Shown here: positions 54,101 through 61,719 of the stretch, in pieces
Position numbering within the stretch: the stretch's first letter is position 1
Layout of the letters: the number at the start of each line of letters is the position of its first letter
NCBI GenBank assembly: GCA_002480645.1
Contig: DLCN01000006.1
Span: 62,001 to 126,000, forward strand
Source of the DNA: Balneolaceae bacterium UBA7797
GTDB taxonomy: Bacteria; Bacteroidota; Rhodothermia; Balneolales; Balneolaceae
Direction of reading: 5' to 3'
Length of the DNA: 64,000 nt
Position numbers and translations under genes: made by a program
Notes under the pieces: generated by a model
Told to the model about the DNA's origin: nothing
The model's input: the letters and a program-made list of their open reading frames with translations, nothing else
The model's database searches: none

Positions 54101-54504
54101 TCGGAGCGGTACTGGCGCTTTATATCACAGGAACTACCATTAGTGTGGTTGTTTTTATCGGATTGATCCTGTTAGCCGGAATTGTAGTGAACAATGCGAT
54201 CGTACTTATCGACCTCATCAATCAATTGAGAGAGCGAGGTATGGATAAGCTCGAAGCCATTAAAGAAGGCGGGAAATCACGTCTCCGTCCAATTCTTATG
54301 ACCACCCTCACAACTACCTTGGGACTATTGCCATTGGCGATCGGAATCGGTGACGGGGCTGAACTGCGAGCCCCCATGGGCATTACCGTGATCGGTGGAT
54401 TATTGGTTTCCACGTTACTCACTTTGGTTGTAATACCTGTGATGTATTCGGTAATGGACCGAAAGAATTATACAAACACTGAATCAGAACCTGTAAACGC
54501 CTGA
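51199..54504 (+). CDS. RND efflux permease (HAE1/AcrB type), first of a pair
   Basis: This 1101-residue protein is an RND pump with 12 helices and two large periplasmic loops. Motifs include FEGAAPLEIENLITKPIEEAVG in the first loop and LGIGMLVDNSIVVLENIARHK in helix 4 with the proton-relay Asp. Helix 10-12 region has GIVVNNAIVLIDLINQLRERG. A notable insertion lies in the first loop (about 145-180: SSKEGAPDNEEGMQFDYASYEDVDLNDPD), which is acidic and not typical of AcrB. Another segment near residue 530 (charged, plus an extra hydrophobic stretch FFFYSVPVFFTKFVKGFVFVIAWIF) is longer than usual. It exports drugs, bile-like compounds or metabolites; the substrate is not known. Confidence 0.92.
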   Translation: MKLIDLSIKRKVTISMFTVAILLFGIVSLSRLKVNLLPDLSYPTLTVRTEFEGAAPLEIENLITKPIEEAVGVVKGVKKVRSISRAGQSDVVLEFTWGTNMDIANLDVISKLDAIQLPLQAKKPVTLRFDPTLDPVMRYALYFDDSSKEGAPDNEEGMQFDYASYEDVDLNDPDAIAQLKQLRILSEEIIKKTLESSDGVASVKISGGLEEEIQVNIDQRRLSHLNIPIETITAILSAENINLSGGRLEEGTQQYLVRTLNEFQTVDQIRNVVVTSVAGNTVYLKDVADVDQAYKEREAITRLDGQEAVEIAIYKEGDGNTVAVAESVEARIQNIRNALPEGMKLEKVYDQSVFISSAVNEVKNAGIIGGILAVLVLFFFLRDFWSTVIISVSIPVSIIATFNLMYGNDITLNIMSLGGIALGIGMLVDNSIVVLENIARHKAMGKGVLQAAQDGAGEVGMAVIASTLTTVAVFFPLVFVDGIAGQLFRDQALTVTFSLLASLVVAVTLIPMMSSISRTKKEPMPLELKDPKTGFGRGLRALRLFFFYSVPVFFTKFVKGFVFVIAWIFTQIFRFPLYVFDQVYQAIEKIYERMLSGALNNRFIVIVTAILIFAGSLSLIPKIGIELIPQLSQGEFKVEFKLPPGTPIEETDNALRSVQQAVRSNENVRSTFAVAGTGNRMDANPDEGGENWGELNVMLASDASSLTESGTMNAMRNSLSEIPGLQYKFSRPSLFTFSTPVEIEITGFDLDDLKKASDKITRKMDANSRFADVKSTMEIGSPEIQILFDRDRAASLGLQVHEVADRVVSNVRGDVATRYSWRDRKIDVLVRAREQDRSSLDEIQQLIVNPESEKPIPLSAIANVIVANGPGEIRRTSQQRVAIINANLNYGDLGEAAEEIQTIIKETTLPTGTYARIAGQNEEMSNSFRSLVFALALAIFLVYLVMASQFESLMHPFIILFTIPLALIGAVLALYITGTTISVVVFIGLILLAGIVVNNAIVLIDLINQLRERGMDKLEAIKEGGKSRLRPILMTTLTTTLGLLPLAIGIGDGAELRAPMGITVIGGLLVSTLLTLVVIPVMYSVMDRKNYTNTESEPVNA

Positions 54505-54508
54505 AGGT

Positions 54509-57500
54509 ATGAGTTTAACCGAATTATCTGTTAAAAGACCGGTAACCACCATGATGGTGTTTCTAAGTCTGGTTGTGGTCGGGCTTATTGCCACCCGGTT
54601 GGTTCCGCTGGAATTCTTGCCTAACATCTCATTTCCGGGTGCTTTTATTCAGGTTCCCTATCCGAATGCGTCCCCTACCGAAGTACAGGAACAAGTAATT
54701 CGTCCTATGGAAGAAGTGCTGGCCACCATCAGTGGAGTAGATCACATCAATTCTAATTCCGGTGAGAATAATGGTGGTATTCAGGTTCTTTTTAAACAAG
54801 GAGCTGATATTGATCTGAAAGCGATCGAGATCAAAGAAAAGATCGAGAGTGTGCGAAATCAGCTTCCGGATGATTTTGAATACTACCAGATCTTTAAGTT
54901 TCAGGATGGTGGCGGAAATATGCTACAGTTGCGTATTTCCAGTGACCGGGATCTGTCCGATTCCTACGATATGCTGAACAGGAATCTGAAACAACGGATC
55001 GAACGCATTGACGGAGTGGGTCAGGTAACACTGTATGGGGTGGAGAAAAAAGAGATCCGCATCGAGTTACTTAACGACCGCATTCTCGCCTACAATATCG
55101 ATCTGAATGAATTAAGCAGTACCCTGAGCAGAGCCAATTTTTCCACCACGGCAGGAAAGATCACCGATGGCGGCATCCGATATACAGTTCGCCCCATGGG
55201 AGAATTAAAAACAGTGGATGATATCGGAAATCTCATTATTGGAGAGAATAATCTGCGGGTAAAAGATATAGCAAATGTACGCTATACCGAGCCGATCAGA
55301 AATTATGCCCGCCATCTGGACATGAAGTATGCCATCGGGCTCGATATCGTAAAAGAATCGAGTGCAAATACCGTTGAGACCGTCGACCGCGTGTTATCCG
55401 AGATCGAAGAGATCAACAAATTACCCGAGATGCAGGGTATCAAGATCTATGAGATGAATAATCAGGCTGAAGGTATCCTAAGTTCACTTCGGGAACTCAT
55501 GAATTCAGGAATTCTCGGTGCCGTACTTTCTGTGGTCGTGCTTTTTTTCTTCCTTCGTCAATTCGGCACTACCATGGTTGTAGCTACTGCCGTACCCTTC
55601 TCTTTGATCGTAACCCTGGGCTTTTTCTACTTTCTGGGTATTACACTGAACATTTTATCAATGATGGGATTGATGCTGGCAGTAGGCATGCTGGTTGATA
55701 ACGCCGTGGTGGTAACCGAAAACATTCACCGGCATCAGCGCAAAGGTAAAAGTGCAAAAGAATCTGCTATCATCGGGGCCCGTGAGGTCGGAATCGCCGT
55801 AACAGCAGGTACCCTCACTTCTGTGGTGGTATTCCTCCCCAACATTGTGAACGAAAGCTTTATAAAGCAACATATGTACTATGTGGGAATGCCGATCATC
55901 ATATCTCTGATCGCATCATTGCTCATCTCTCTCACTGTGATCCCGCTGTTAACGTCTAAGATGAAAACTCCTGAAGTAAGAAAAAGAACCGTGATCGATA
56001 CACTGTCGGACAAATACTCGGCATTTCTGGGGTGGTTTATCGATCGCAGATGGGTTTCCAGCATCGGGATCTTATTACTTTTTGGAAGTGTAGTTATTCC
56101 CAGGAATTTTATGAATGTGGATATGTTCCCGAATGTTGAGGAACGAGAGATCTACCTGCAGTACAACCTGAATAACTCTTATACCCTCGACCGGGTGAAG
56201 CAAGCGGTTGATAAAGTGGAACAGTACCTGTACGACAATCAGGAAGCGTTCGAAATAGAATCGGTATACACCTATTACGAGCCGGAATTTGCTCAATCTA
56301 CTATCATCTTAACCGATGATGACGATGCCATTAAATCGGTTCGACTCATCAAGAAAGAGATCGAAGAAAATCTACCCGTGGTAACCATTGGTGAACCCGC
56401 ATTTGAATACAGAAGCAGAAACGGAACAGAAGCCATTCGGGTATTTGTACAAGGCGAATCCATGGATGTGCTGGAGGATCTTGCAGAACAGGTAGAATGG
56501 AGAATTAGTCAGACAGAAGGATTTGCTGACGTAAAATCGGAAGCTGAGATCGGAAGTGATGAAGTAAGACTTACTATTGATCACGACCGGGCCCGCAGTT
56601 TCGGACTCACTTCTACCGCCGTGGCACAAATGGTTTCAGGTTCGGTGCGTGGGCTAACACTTCGCCGAATTCGAGGACCGGAATCAGAAATTGATGTGAT
56701 TTTAGCTCTTCAAAATGCAGACCGGCAGTCGGTGGATGATCTCAGAGAACTACCAATTTCCATTGGTGAGGATGAGACCATTAAGCTGGCTTCCATCGCG
56801 GAATTTGAGACGGGAAAGGGCCCCGGACGCATTTTCCGCGAGAACAGAAAAACATCTTTGGGCATTGCCATTAATCTGGATGGCATCACCATGGATGTGG
56901 CCCGTCCAAAGATCGAGAAGATCATGAATCAGATGGTATTTCCTGCGGGATACAGCTGGAGTTACGGTCGTAGTTTTGGGATGGATGCCGAAGCCATGGG
57001 GAGCATGTTATTCAATCTGGGCATAGCCTTCTTTCTGATCTATCTGGTGATGGCGGCCCTGTTCGAATCACTGATGTATCCAACCAGCATACTTGCCTGT
57101 ATCTTTTACGGGATCATCGGGATCCTCTGGTTCTTCTTTATCACCGGAACAACTTTCGATCTGATGGCCATGATCGGGATCCTCATCCTCATGGGAATTG
57201 TAGTAAATAACGGGATCGTTCTCATCGACCATATTATCCATCTGCGCAGTGAAGGATTAACCCGCCGTGAAGCCGTTATTCAGGGAGGCCGCGACAGAAT
57301 GCGCCCGATTCTGATGACTGCCGGCACGACGGTTCTTGGCTTAGTCCCTTTAACCATTGGCACCACTCAGATCGGTGGCGATGGTCCTCCCTATTTCCCG
57401 ATGGCACGGGCCATTGTTGGGGGACTTACTTTTTCAACCGTAGTGACACTGATCGTGTTACCATCGATCTATGTAATTCTGGACGACCTGAAGATCTGGG

Positions 57501-57541
57501 CTTCAAGGATCGGTAAACTATCTGCGTTGAAGCAACCTTGA
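54509..57541 (+). CDS. RND efflux permease (HAE1/AcrB type), second of a pair
   Basis: This 1010-residue protein is a full RND pump that starts 4 bases after the first permease stop. It has SFPGAFIQVPYPNASPTEVQEQVIRPMEEVL in the first loop, LMLAVGMLVDNAVVVTENIHRHQ in helix 4 with the proton-relay Asp, and GIVVNNGIVLIDHIIHLRSEG near the end. The pair may form a heterotrimeric pump as in MdtBC. The periplasmic loops differ from those of the first permease, so the two are not recent duplicates. They share one adaptor (50119). Confidence 0.92.
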   Translation: MSLTELSVKRPVTTMMVFLSLVVVGLIATRLVPLEFLPNISFPGAFIQVPYPNASPTEVQEQVIRPMEEVLATISGVDHINSNSGENNGGIQVLFKQGADIDLKAIEIKEKIESVRNQLPDDFEYYQIFKFQDGGGNMLQLRISSDRDLSDSYDMLNRNLKQRIERIDGVGQVTLYGVEKKEIRIELLNDRILAYNIDLNELSSTLSRANFSTTAGKITDGGIRYTVRPMGELKTVDDIGNLIIGENNLRVKDIANVRYTEPIRNYARHLDMKYAIGLDIVKESSANTVETVDRVLSEIEEINKLPEMQGIKIYEMNNQAEGILSSLRELMNSGILGAVLSVVVLFFFLRQFGTTMVVATAVPFSLIVTLGFFYFLGITLNILSMMGLMLAVGMLVDNAVVVTENIHRHQRKGKSAKESAIIGAREVGIAVTAGTLTSVVVFLPNIVNESFIKQHMYYVGMPIIISLIASLLISLTVIPLLTSKMKTPEVRKRTVIDTLSDKYSAFLGWFIDRRWVSSIGILLLFGSVVIPRNFMNVDMFPNVEEREIYLQYNLNNSYTLDRVKQAVDKVEQYLYDNQEAFEIESVYTYYEPEFAQSTIILTDDDDAIKSVRLIKKEIEENLPVVTIGEPAFEYRSRNGTEAIRVFVQGESMDVLEDLAEQVEWRISQTEGFADVKSEAEIGSDEVRLTIDHDRARSFGLTSTAVAQMVSGSVRGLTLRRIRGPESEIDVILALQNADRQSVDDLRELPISIGEDETIKLASIAEFETGKGPGRIFRENRKTSLGIAINLDGITMDVARPKIEKIMNQMVFPAGYSWSYGRSFGMDAEAMGSMLFNLGIAFFLIYLVMAALFESLMYPTSILACIFYGIIGILWFFFITGTTFDLMAMIGILILMGIVVNNGIVLIDHIIHLRSEGLTRREAVIQGGRDRMRPILMTAGTTVLGLVPLTIGTTQIGGDGPPYFPMARAIVGGLTFSTVVTLIVLPSIYVILDDLKIWASRIGKLSALKQP

Positions 57542-57804
57542 TGAGCCAACATTAAACGATCTCAAATTATCAGCTATTACTTATGGTTTGATGATCTTGA
57601 GATCAGTTGATGATAAAAGGTAGTTACAAATTTCGACCGGTTTATTCCCTTTACCTCATTTAATACTGCCTGAAATAGTTCGCTTTATATAGACTTATAC
57701 AGTATTTGCGCCCTCCTTTTTAAAAAATAAAATTTCATGGTATCATCACAGAAAATTATTATGGTATGGTCGGTTACCTAAACCGAGTTATTTATTATCA
57801 GAAG

Positions 57805-58263
57805 ATGAGCTACGAAAATAAGATCGATTTTGTTGAAGCGTTTAGTTTAAAAGTGGAAGAAACAGGGCGTCCACGAATTTATGGTCAGATTTTAGGATGG
57901 CTACTAGTTTGTGAACCGGACCATCAGTCATTTTCTGATCTGATGGAAAACCTGAATATCAGTAAGGCATCGGTTAGTAATATCACCCGTATTTTACTTG
58001 AAACCGGACTGATCGAGAAGATCCGGGTTCCGGGGGAAAGACAGATCCATTTCAAATTAAAGAAAGGTGCTCTCTCCGATTTCTTTCAGCGACAGGTAAA
58101 TATTGTTACCGACCTCACACAGATCCTAAACTCCGGTCTGGAGTTACTCAACAAAGAAGGTGAAACCGATACAACACGCATCACCAGAGCTGTTGAATTT
58201 CATTCATTTCTCGCCCGCGAGATCCCTTTACTCATGGAAAAATTCAATTCAGAATTTAACTGA
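57805..58263 (+). CDS. GbsR/MarR-family transcriptional regulator
   Basis: The start at 57805 gives 152 residues (MSYENKIDFVEAF); an earlier ATG at 57766 adds an unlikely N-terminus. The winged helix has GRPRIYGQILGWLLVCEPDHQSFSDLMENLNISKASVSNITRILLETGLIEKI, typical of GbsR-type MarR proteins, and a basic wing (VPGERQIHF). The C-terminal helices likely dimerise. It lies between the RND pair and a TetR gene, so it may control either efflux operon. Its ligand is unknown. Confidence 0.87.
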   Translation: MSYENKIDFVEAFSLKVEETGRPRIYGQILGWLLVCEPDHQSFSDLMENLNISKASVSNITRILLETGLIEKIRVPGERQIHFKLKKGALSDFFQRQVNIVTDLTQILNSGLELLNKEGETDTTRITRAVEFHSFLAREIPLLMEKFNSEFN

Positions 58264-58350
58264 TCTCAACCCACCGTTTCAGTTCCCTATCTTTGAAAGC
58301 CCTTTTCTAACCATTCCTTAGACAGTTCTGAGGTAATAATTTCTTGTATA

Positions 58351-58384
58351 TTTATTTTGTTCACTAATTAGTAAACAAAATAAA
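58351..58384. promoter_or_regulatory. 34-bp palindrome upstream of the TetR-TolC-RND operon
   Basis: The sequence TTTATTTTGTTCACTAA and its near-mirror TTAGTAAACAAAATAAA form a 34-base palindrome with a single mismatched pair (positions 58362 and 58373). It lies about 50 bases before the TetR start. Its length and position fit a TetR-family operator, probably for autoregulation of the operon that follows. Confidence 0.75.
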
Positions 58385-58434
58385 CTATTGGTAATTTATA
58401 CCCGTCGCCAAAAAATGACTACCGGTCATTTTTG

Positions 58435-59115
58435 ATGATCCAGCTTTTAACCAATGAACGAGCATTTGTGGGAACCAAAGAGCGAAAAGTGAGAGAAAAA
58501 GAGCAACGAAAAGAAACAATTCTTTCCGCTGCAGTTCAGATCATTGCTGAAAAAGGGTTTGAATGCGCCACCATGGAAGACATCGCAGCTGGTTCTGAAC
58601 TAAGTAAAGGTACGCTATATCTCTATTTCGAAGATAAGTCCAGCCTGTTCAGGGCAATAAAAACCGAGGCCCACGATCAGATCAGATCCATTTTTCTGGA
58701 AATCATACAACAGGACCTTCCAGGATTAGAAATGGTAACCGAAATGGGGCGCGCATTCATTGAATTCATCCGTACTCATCCCGTCCATACCCAATCGATG
58801 ATGCTCCTCCCTCATACTACTGACGAAAAGGAGCATTTTGATAAAGGCCGGGAATTGATGGTGCTTATAACACATGCTATTCAGATCGGCATTCAGGATG
58901 GGAGTATCAGGAAAGCAGTGAACCCTAAACTATTATCTATTCAGGTTGGATGGGGATTATTCGGCATTCTGCAATATTACATGAATGAATCGGATCCGGT
59001 GTACGACGAGATACTCAAAGAAAACAATACCACGATCAAAAAACTGACCAAAGATTATATCACTGTTCTGCTGGCAAATATCAAAGCAGACAACAAAACG
59101 ACTAAAACATCATGA
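58435..59115 (+). CDS. TetR-family transcriptional regulator
   Basis: The start is the ATG at 58435 (a TTG is one codon upstream), giving 226 residues. The N-terminal HTH is complete: RKETILSAAVQIIAEKGFECATMEDIAAGSELSKGTLYLYFEDKSSLFRAI (about residues 25-75). The C-terminal ligand-binding helices are diverse, as usual. The first 20 residues are basic and may be unstructured. The gene heads an operon with TolC, adaptor and RND permease, and a large palindrome lies just upstream. It very likely represses that operon until a pump substrate binds. Confidence 0.92.
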   Translation: MIQLLTNERAFVGTKERKVREKEQRKETILSAAVQIIAEKGFECATMEDIAAGSELSKGTLYLYFEDKSSLFRAIKTEAHDQIRSIFLEIIQQDLPGLEMVTEMGRAFIEFIRTHPVHTQSMMLLPHTTDEKEHFDKGRELMVLITHAIQIGIQDGSIRKAVNPKLLSIQVGWGLFGILQYYMNESDPVYDEILKENNTTIKKLTKDYITVLLANIKADNKTTKTS

Positions 59116-59140
59116 AACACATTAACACATTATTTCTGAT

Positions 59141-60643
59141 ATGAATCCATTTTTGAAGAAAGCAGGGATCCTGACCGGTACTGTTTGGCTCATCATCATT
59201 TCCTTTACATTTCAGGTGAAGGCACAATCAGAAGCATCCGGTTCCGATACCCCTCAGATCACATTGATACAGGCCATCGACATGGCGCTCGCAAATAACA
59301 CTCAGATGAAGAGAGCGCTGCTATCCGTAAAAGATGCCGACCAGCAAATCAGAACGGCATGGAGTAACGTGATGCCATCCATAGCTGCTTCAGCAACTTA
59401 TACCAGAAACCTTGAAATACCTGTAAACTTCATTCCTGCGATCCTATTCGATCCGAATGCTGCAGAAGGTGATCTGGTACCCGTGGCATTTGGAACGGAT
59501 AATAGCTGGAATGGTGGATTTTCGGCATCCCAGATCATCTTTAATGGTCAGGCTTTTGTTGGGATCAGTTCTGCCGAACTGTACAAATCTGCACAGAATG
59601 AAGCATTAAGAGCCACGTCGCAAGGTATCGTAACACAAACCCGTATCACCTATTATCAGGTTCTGATCGCCCAGGAGCAGGTACGCCTGATCAAAGCGCA
59701 ATACGATCGGATCAAAGAAAATCTGGACGACACCAAAAAGCTACTGGAGCAGGGTTTTACTGACGACTACACCGTACTTCAACTTGAAGTTCAACTAAGT
59801 AATGTGAAGCCCCAACTGACCAATGCGGAATTTGCAGTTGAAAATGCCAAGCGCGAATTGCTGGATGTAATGGGGCTACCTCTGGACCTGACATTTATTG
59901 TTGCGGGTAATTTGAGCTCTTATGATATCTATTCAAATTCATATGCGGATGAGGTAAACAAAGACCTTAAAAAAGTAGATAAAAAGAATCCCTATCTGAG
60001 CAATAATGATTCACTGATGTTCAATCAGGCTTTTGAGAACAGAGGAGACCTGAGAATACTGGATGTGCAGAACGAATTACAGAACCAGCAGCTGAAGGCT
60101 CAGTGGAGTCAATACCTGCCCACAGTAGCGGCTCAATACAATCTTATGTGGACTGCCGCCCAACCCGGTACACCAATTTTCTTTGGAACAGAAGACCGTC
60201 GAGCCCGATCTCAGGTTCTGGGACTGAATGTTCAAATGCCTCTCTTCCAGGGATTTAAACGAGATGCAGCGATCCAGCAAACCCGGATTCGCATAAAGGA
60301 TATCGAACTTCAGCAGCATCAATCTGAAAGAGATGCCGTGAAAGAGCTGTTGAACGCGCAACAAACCATTGAAGAGGCATATCTGACCGTCGAAGCCCGG
60401 CAAAAAGCAATACAACAAGCCAAAACTGGATACGAGAGAGCAATTGCCCGCCAGAAAGCAGGAGTAGGTTCACAGCAGGAAGTAACCGATGCGAACCTAC
60501 AATTACAACAGGCCGAGATCGGCTATGCACAAACGGTATTTACTTACCTGATGGCAAAGGCTCAGTACGACCAGGCCATGGGTAAAGTGCCTTTTGTTGA
60601 TGACATCAAATACCTCAAAAAGAATATAGAATTAAACAAGTAA
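59141..60643 (+). CDS. TolC-family outer-membrane efflux protein
   Basis: This 500-residue protein has a signal peptide (ending KAQ, about residue 29). It has the two repeated TolC helical-hairpin domains: ITLIQAIDMALANNTQMKRALLSVKDADQQIRTAWSNVMPSI and then GDLRILDVQNELQNQQLKAQWSQYLPTVAAQYN. The tunnel helices (for example IRIKDIELQQHQSERDAVKELLNAQQTIEEAYLTVEARQKA) follow. Trimers form a channel from periplasm to outside. It starts 26 bases after tetR and 10 bases before the adaptor gene, one operon. It may also serve the first RND locus, which lacks its own channel. Confidence 0.93.
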   Translation: MNPFLKKAGILTGTVWLIIISFTFQVKAQSEASGSDTPQITLIQAIDMALANNTQMKRALLSVKDADQQIRTAWSNVMPSIAASATYTRNLEIPVNFIPAILFDPNAAEGDLVPVAFGTDNSWNGGFSASQIIFNGQAFVGISSAELYKSAQNEALRATSQGIVTQTRITYYQVLIAQEQVRLIKAQYDRIKENLDDTKKLLEQGFTDDYTVLQLEVQLSNVKPQLTNAEFAVENAKRELLDVMGLPLDLTFIVAGNLSSYDIYSNSYADEVNKDLKKVDKKNPYLSNNDSLMFNQAFENRGDLRILDVQNELQNQQLKAQWSQYLPTVAAQYNLMWTAAQPGTPIFFGTEDRRARSQVLGLNVQMPLFQGFKRDAAIQQTRIRIKDIELQQHQSERDAVKELLNAQQTIEEAYLTVEARQKAIQQAKTGYERAIARQKAGVGSQQEVTDANLQLQQAEIGYAQTVFTYLMAKAQYDQAMGKVPFVDDIKYLKKNIELNK

Positions 60644-60653
60644 ATCCATATCT

Positions 60654-61700
60654 ATGAAATCACGTTTTTTAATCATTCCACTTATCGCATTGGTATCGGC
60701 CTGCGGGGGCGACCCTGAAACTACAGAATCTGCCACCACCCCCGCTGCTAAGGCGGTACCTGTACATGTAGAAGAATTACAGCCACAGACTTTTAAACAT
60801 TTCGTAACGGTTCAGGGAGCTGTTGAATCTGACAAAACGATCCTTATATCAGCAAAAACGTCTGCTACGGTTAGCAGTATCAATGTAAGTGCGGGCGACC
60901 GGGTAAAAGAAGGAGACATACTTGCCAGATTAGATGGGCAGATCGTTGAAAATCAGATCGAGGAAGTAAAAACAGGTTTAGCTCTCGCACGTGACCTTTT
61001 TAATCGTCAGAAGAATCTAAGAGATCAGAATATTGGCTCTGAAGTTGACTACCTGCAGGCAAAGAACCGTGTTGAATCTCTAGAAAAGCAGCTGGCAACC
61101 TTAAACGAACAGTACAGTTACTATACCATTCGGGCTACTATTCCCGGCACCGTGGACAGAGTTTCTCTAAAAGTTGGTGAGACTGTTAACCCAGGCGTTC
61201 CTGTTTTTCAGATCGCAAATTCCGAGGCACTTAAAGTAGTGGCTGAGATCTCAGAAGCGTATATCTCCACGGTTGATAAAACTGATTCAGTGACCATCAC
61301 CTTTCCAAGCACGGATATTTCTTACAAGCATACCCTTGATGTGGTAAGCCGGGTGATCAATGCTTCTAACCGGACCTTCACTGTAGAAATATACATTCCT
61401 GATTTTGACGGAAAAGTACTTCCTAATATGGTAGCCAAACTGAAGATCAATGATGTGACTGAGAATGATCGTTTTGTGGTATCGCCGAATATGGTACATC
61501 AGGCCAATAACAAATTATTGGTATATGTAGCTGAACAAAAAGGTACTGATTGGGTTGCCGGTTCAAGGTTCGTCCAAACCGGCAGGAGTTATGGGAATTC
61601 TATAGTGATCAGCGATGGGCTGAAACAAGGCGATGTCGTGATCACAAAAGGGTATAACGAAGTTACCATCGGTAAGCCCGTATCAATTATTTCGAAGTGA
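60654..61700 (+). CDS. RND efflux periplasmic adaptor (MFP) lipoprotein
   Basis: This 348-residue protein has a lipoprotein signal with Cys17 (LVSAC). The mature part has a Thr/Ala-rich linker, the lipoyl-like half (ISAKTSATVSSINVSAGDRVKEGDILARLDGQ), a coiled-coil hairpin (about 100-145), the second half (YYTIRATIPGTVDRVSLKVGETVNPG) and the beta-barrel and membrane-proximal domains (VVITKGYNEV at the end). It joins the TolC gene upstream to the RND permease 19 bases downstream. It differs in sequence from the adaptor at 50.1 kb. Confidence 0.92.
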   Translation: MKSRFLIIPLIALVSACGGDPETTESATTPAAKAVPVHVEELQPQTFKHFVTVQGAVESDKTILISAKTSATVSSINVSAGDRVKEGDILARLDGQIVENQIEEVKTGLALARDLFNRQKNLRDQNIGSEVDYLQAKNRVESLEKQLATLNEQYSYYTIRATIPGTVDRVSLKVGETVNPGVPVFQIANSEALKVVAEISEAYISTVDKTDSVTITFPSTDISYKHTLDVVSRVINASNRTFTVEIYIPDFDGKVLPNMVAKLKINDVTENDRFVVSPNMVHQANNKLLVYVAEQKGTDWVAGSRFVQTGRSYGNSIVISDGLKQGDVVITKGYNEVTIGKPVSIISK

Positions 61701-61719
61701 AATCAGGAGAGTATAGCTC

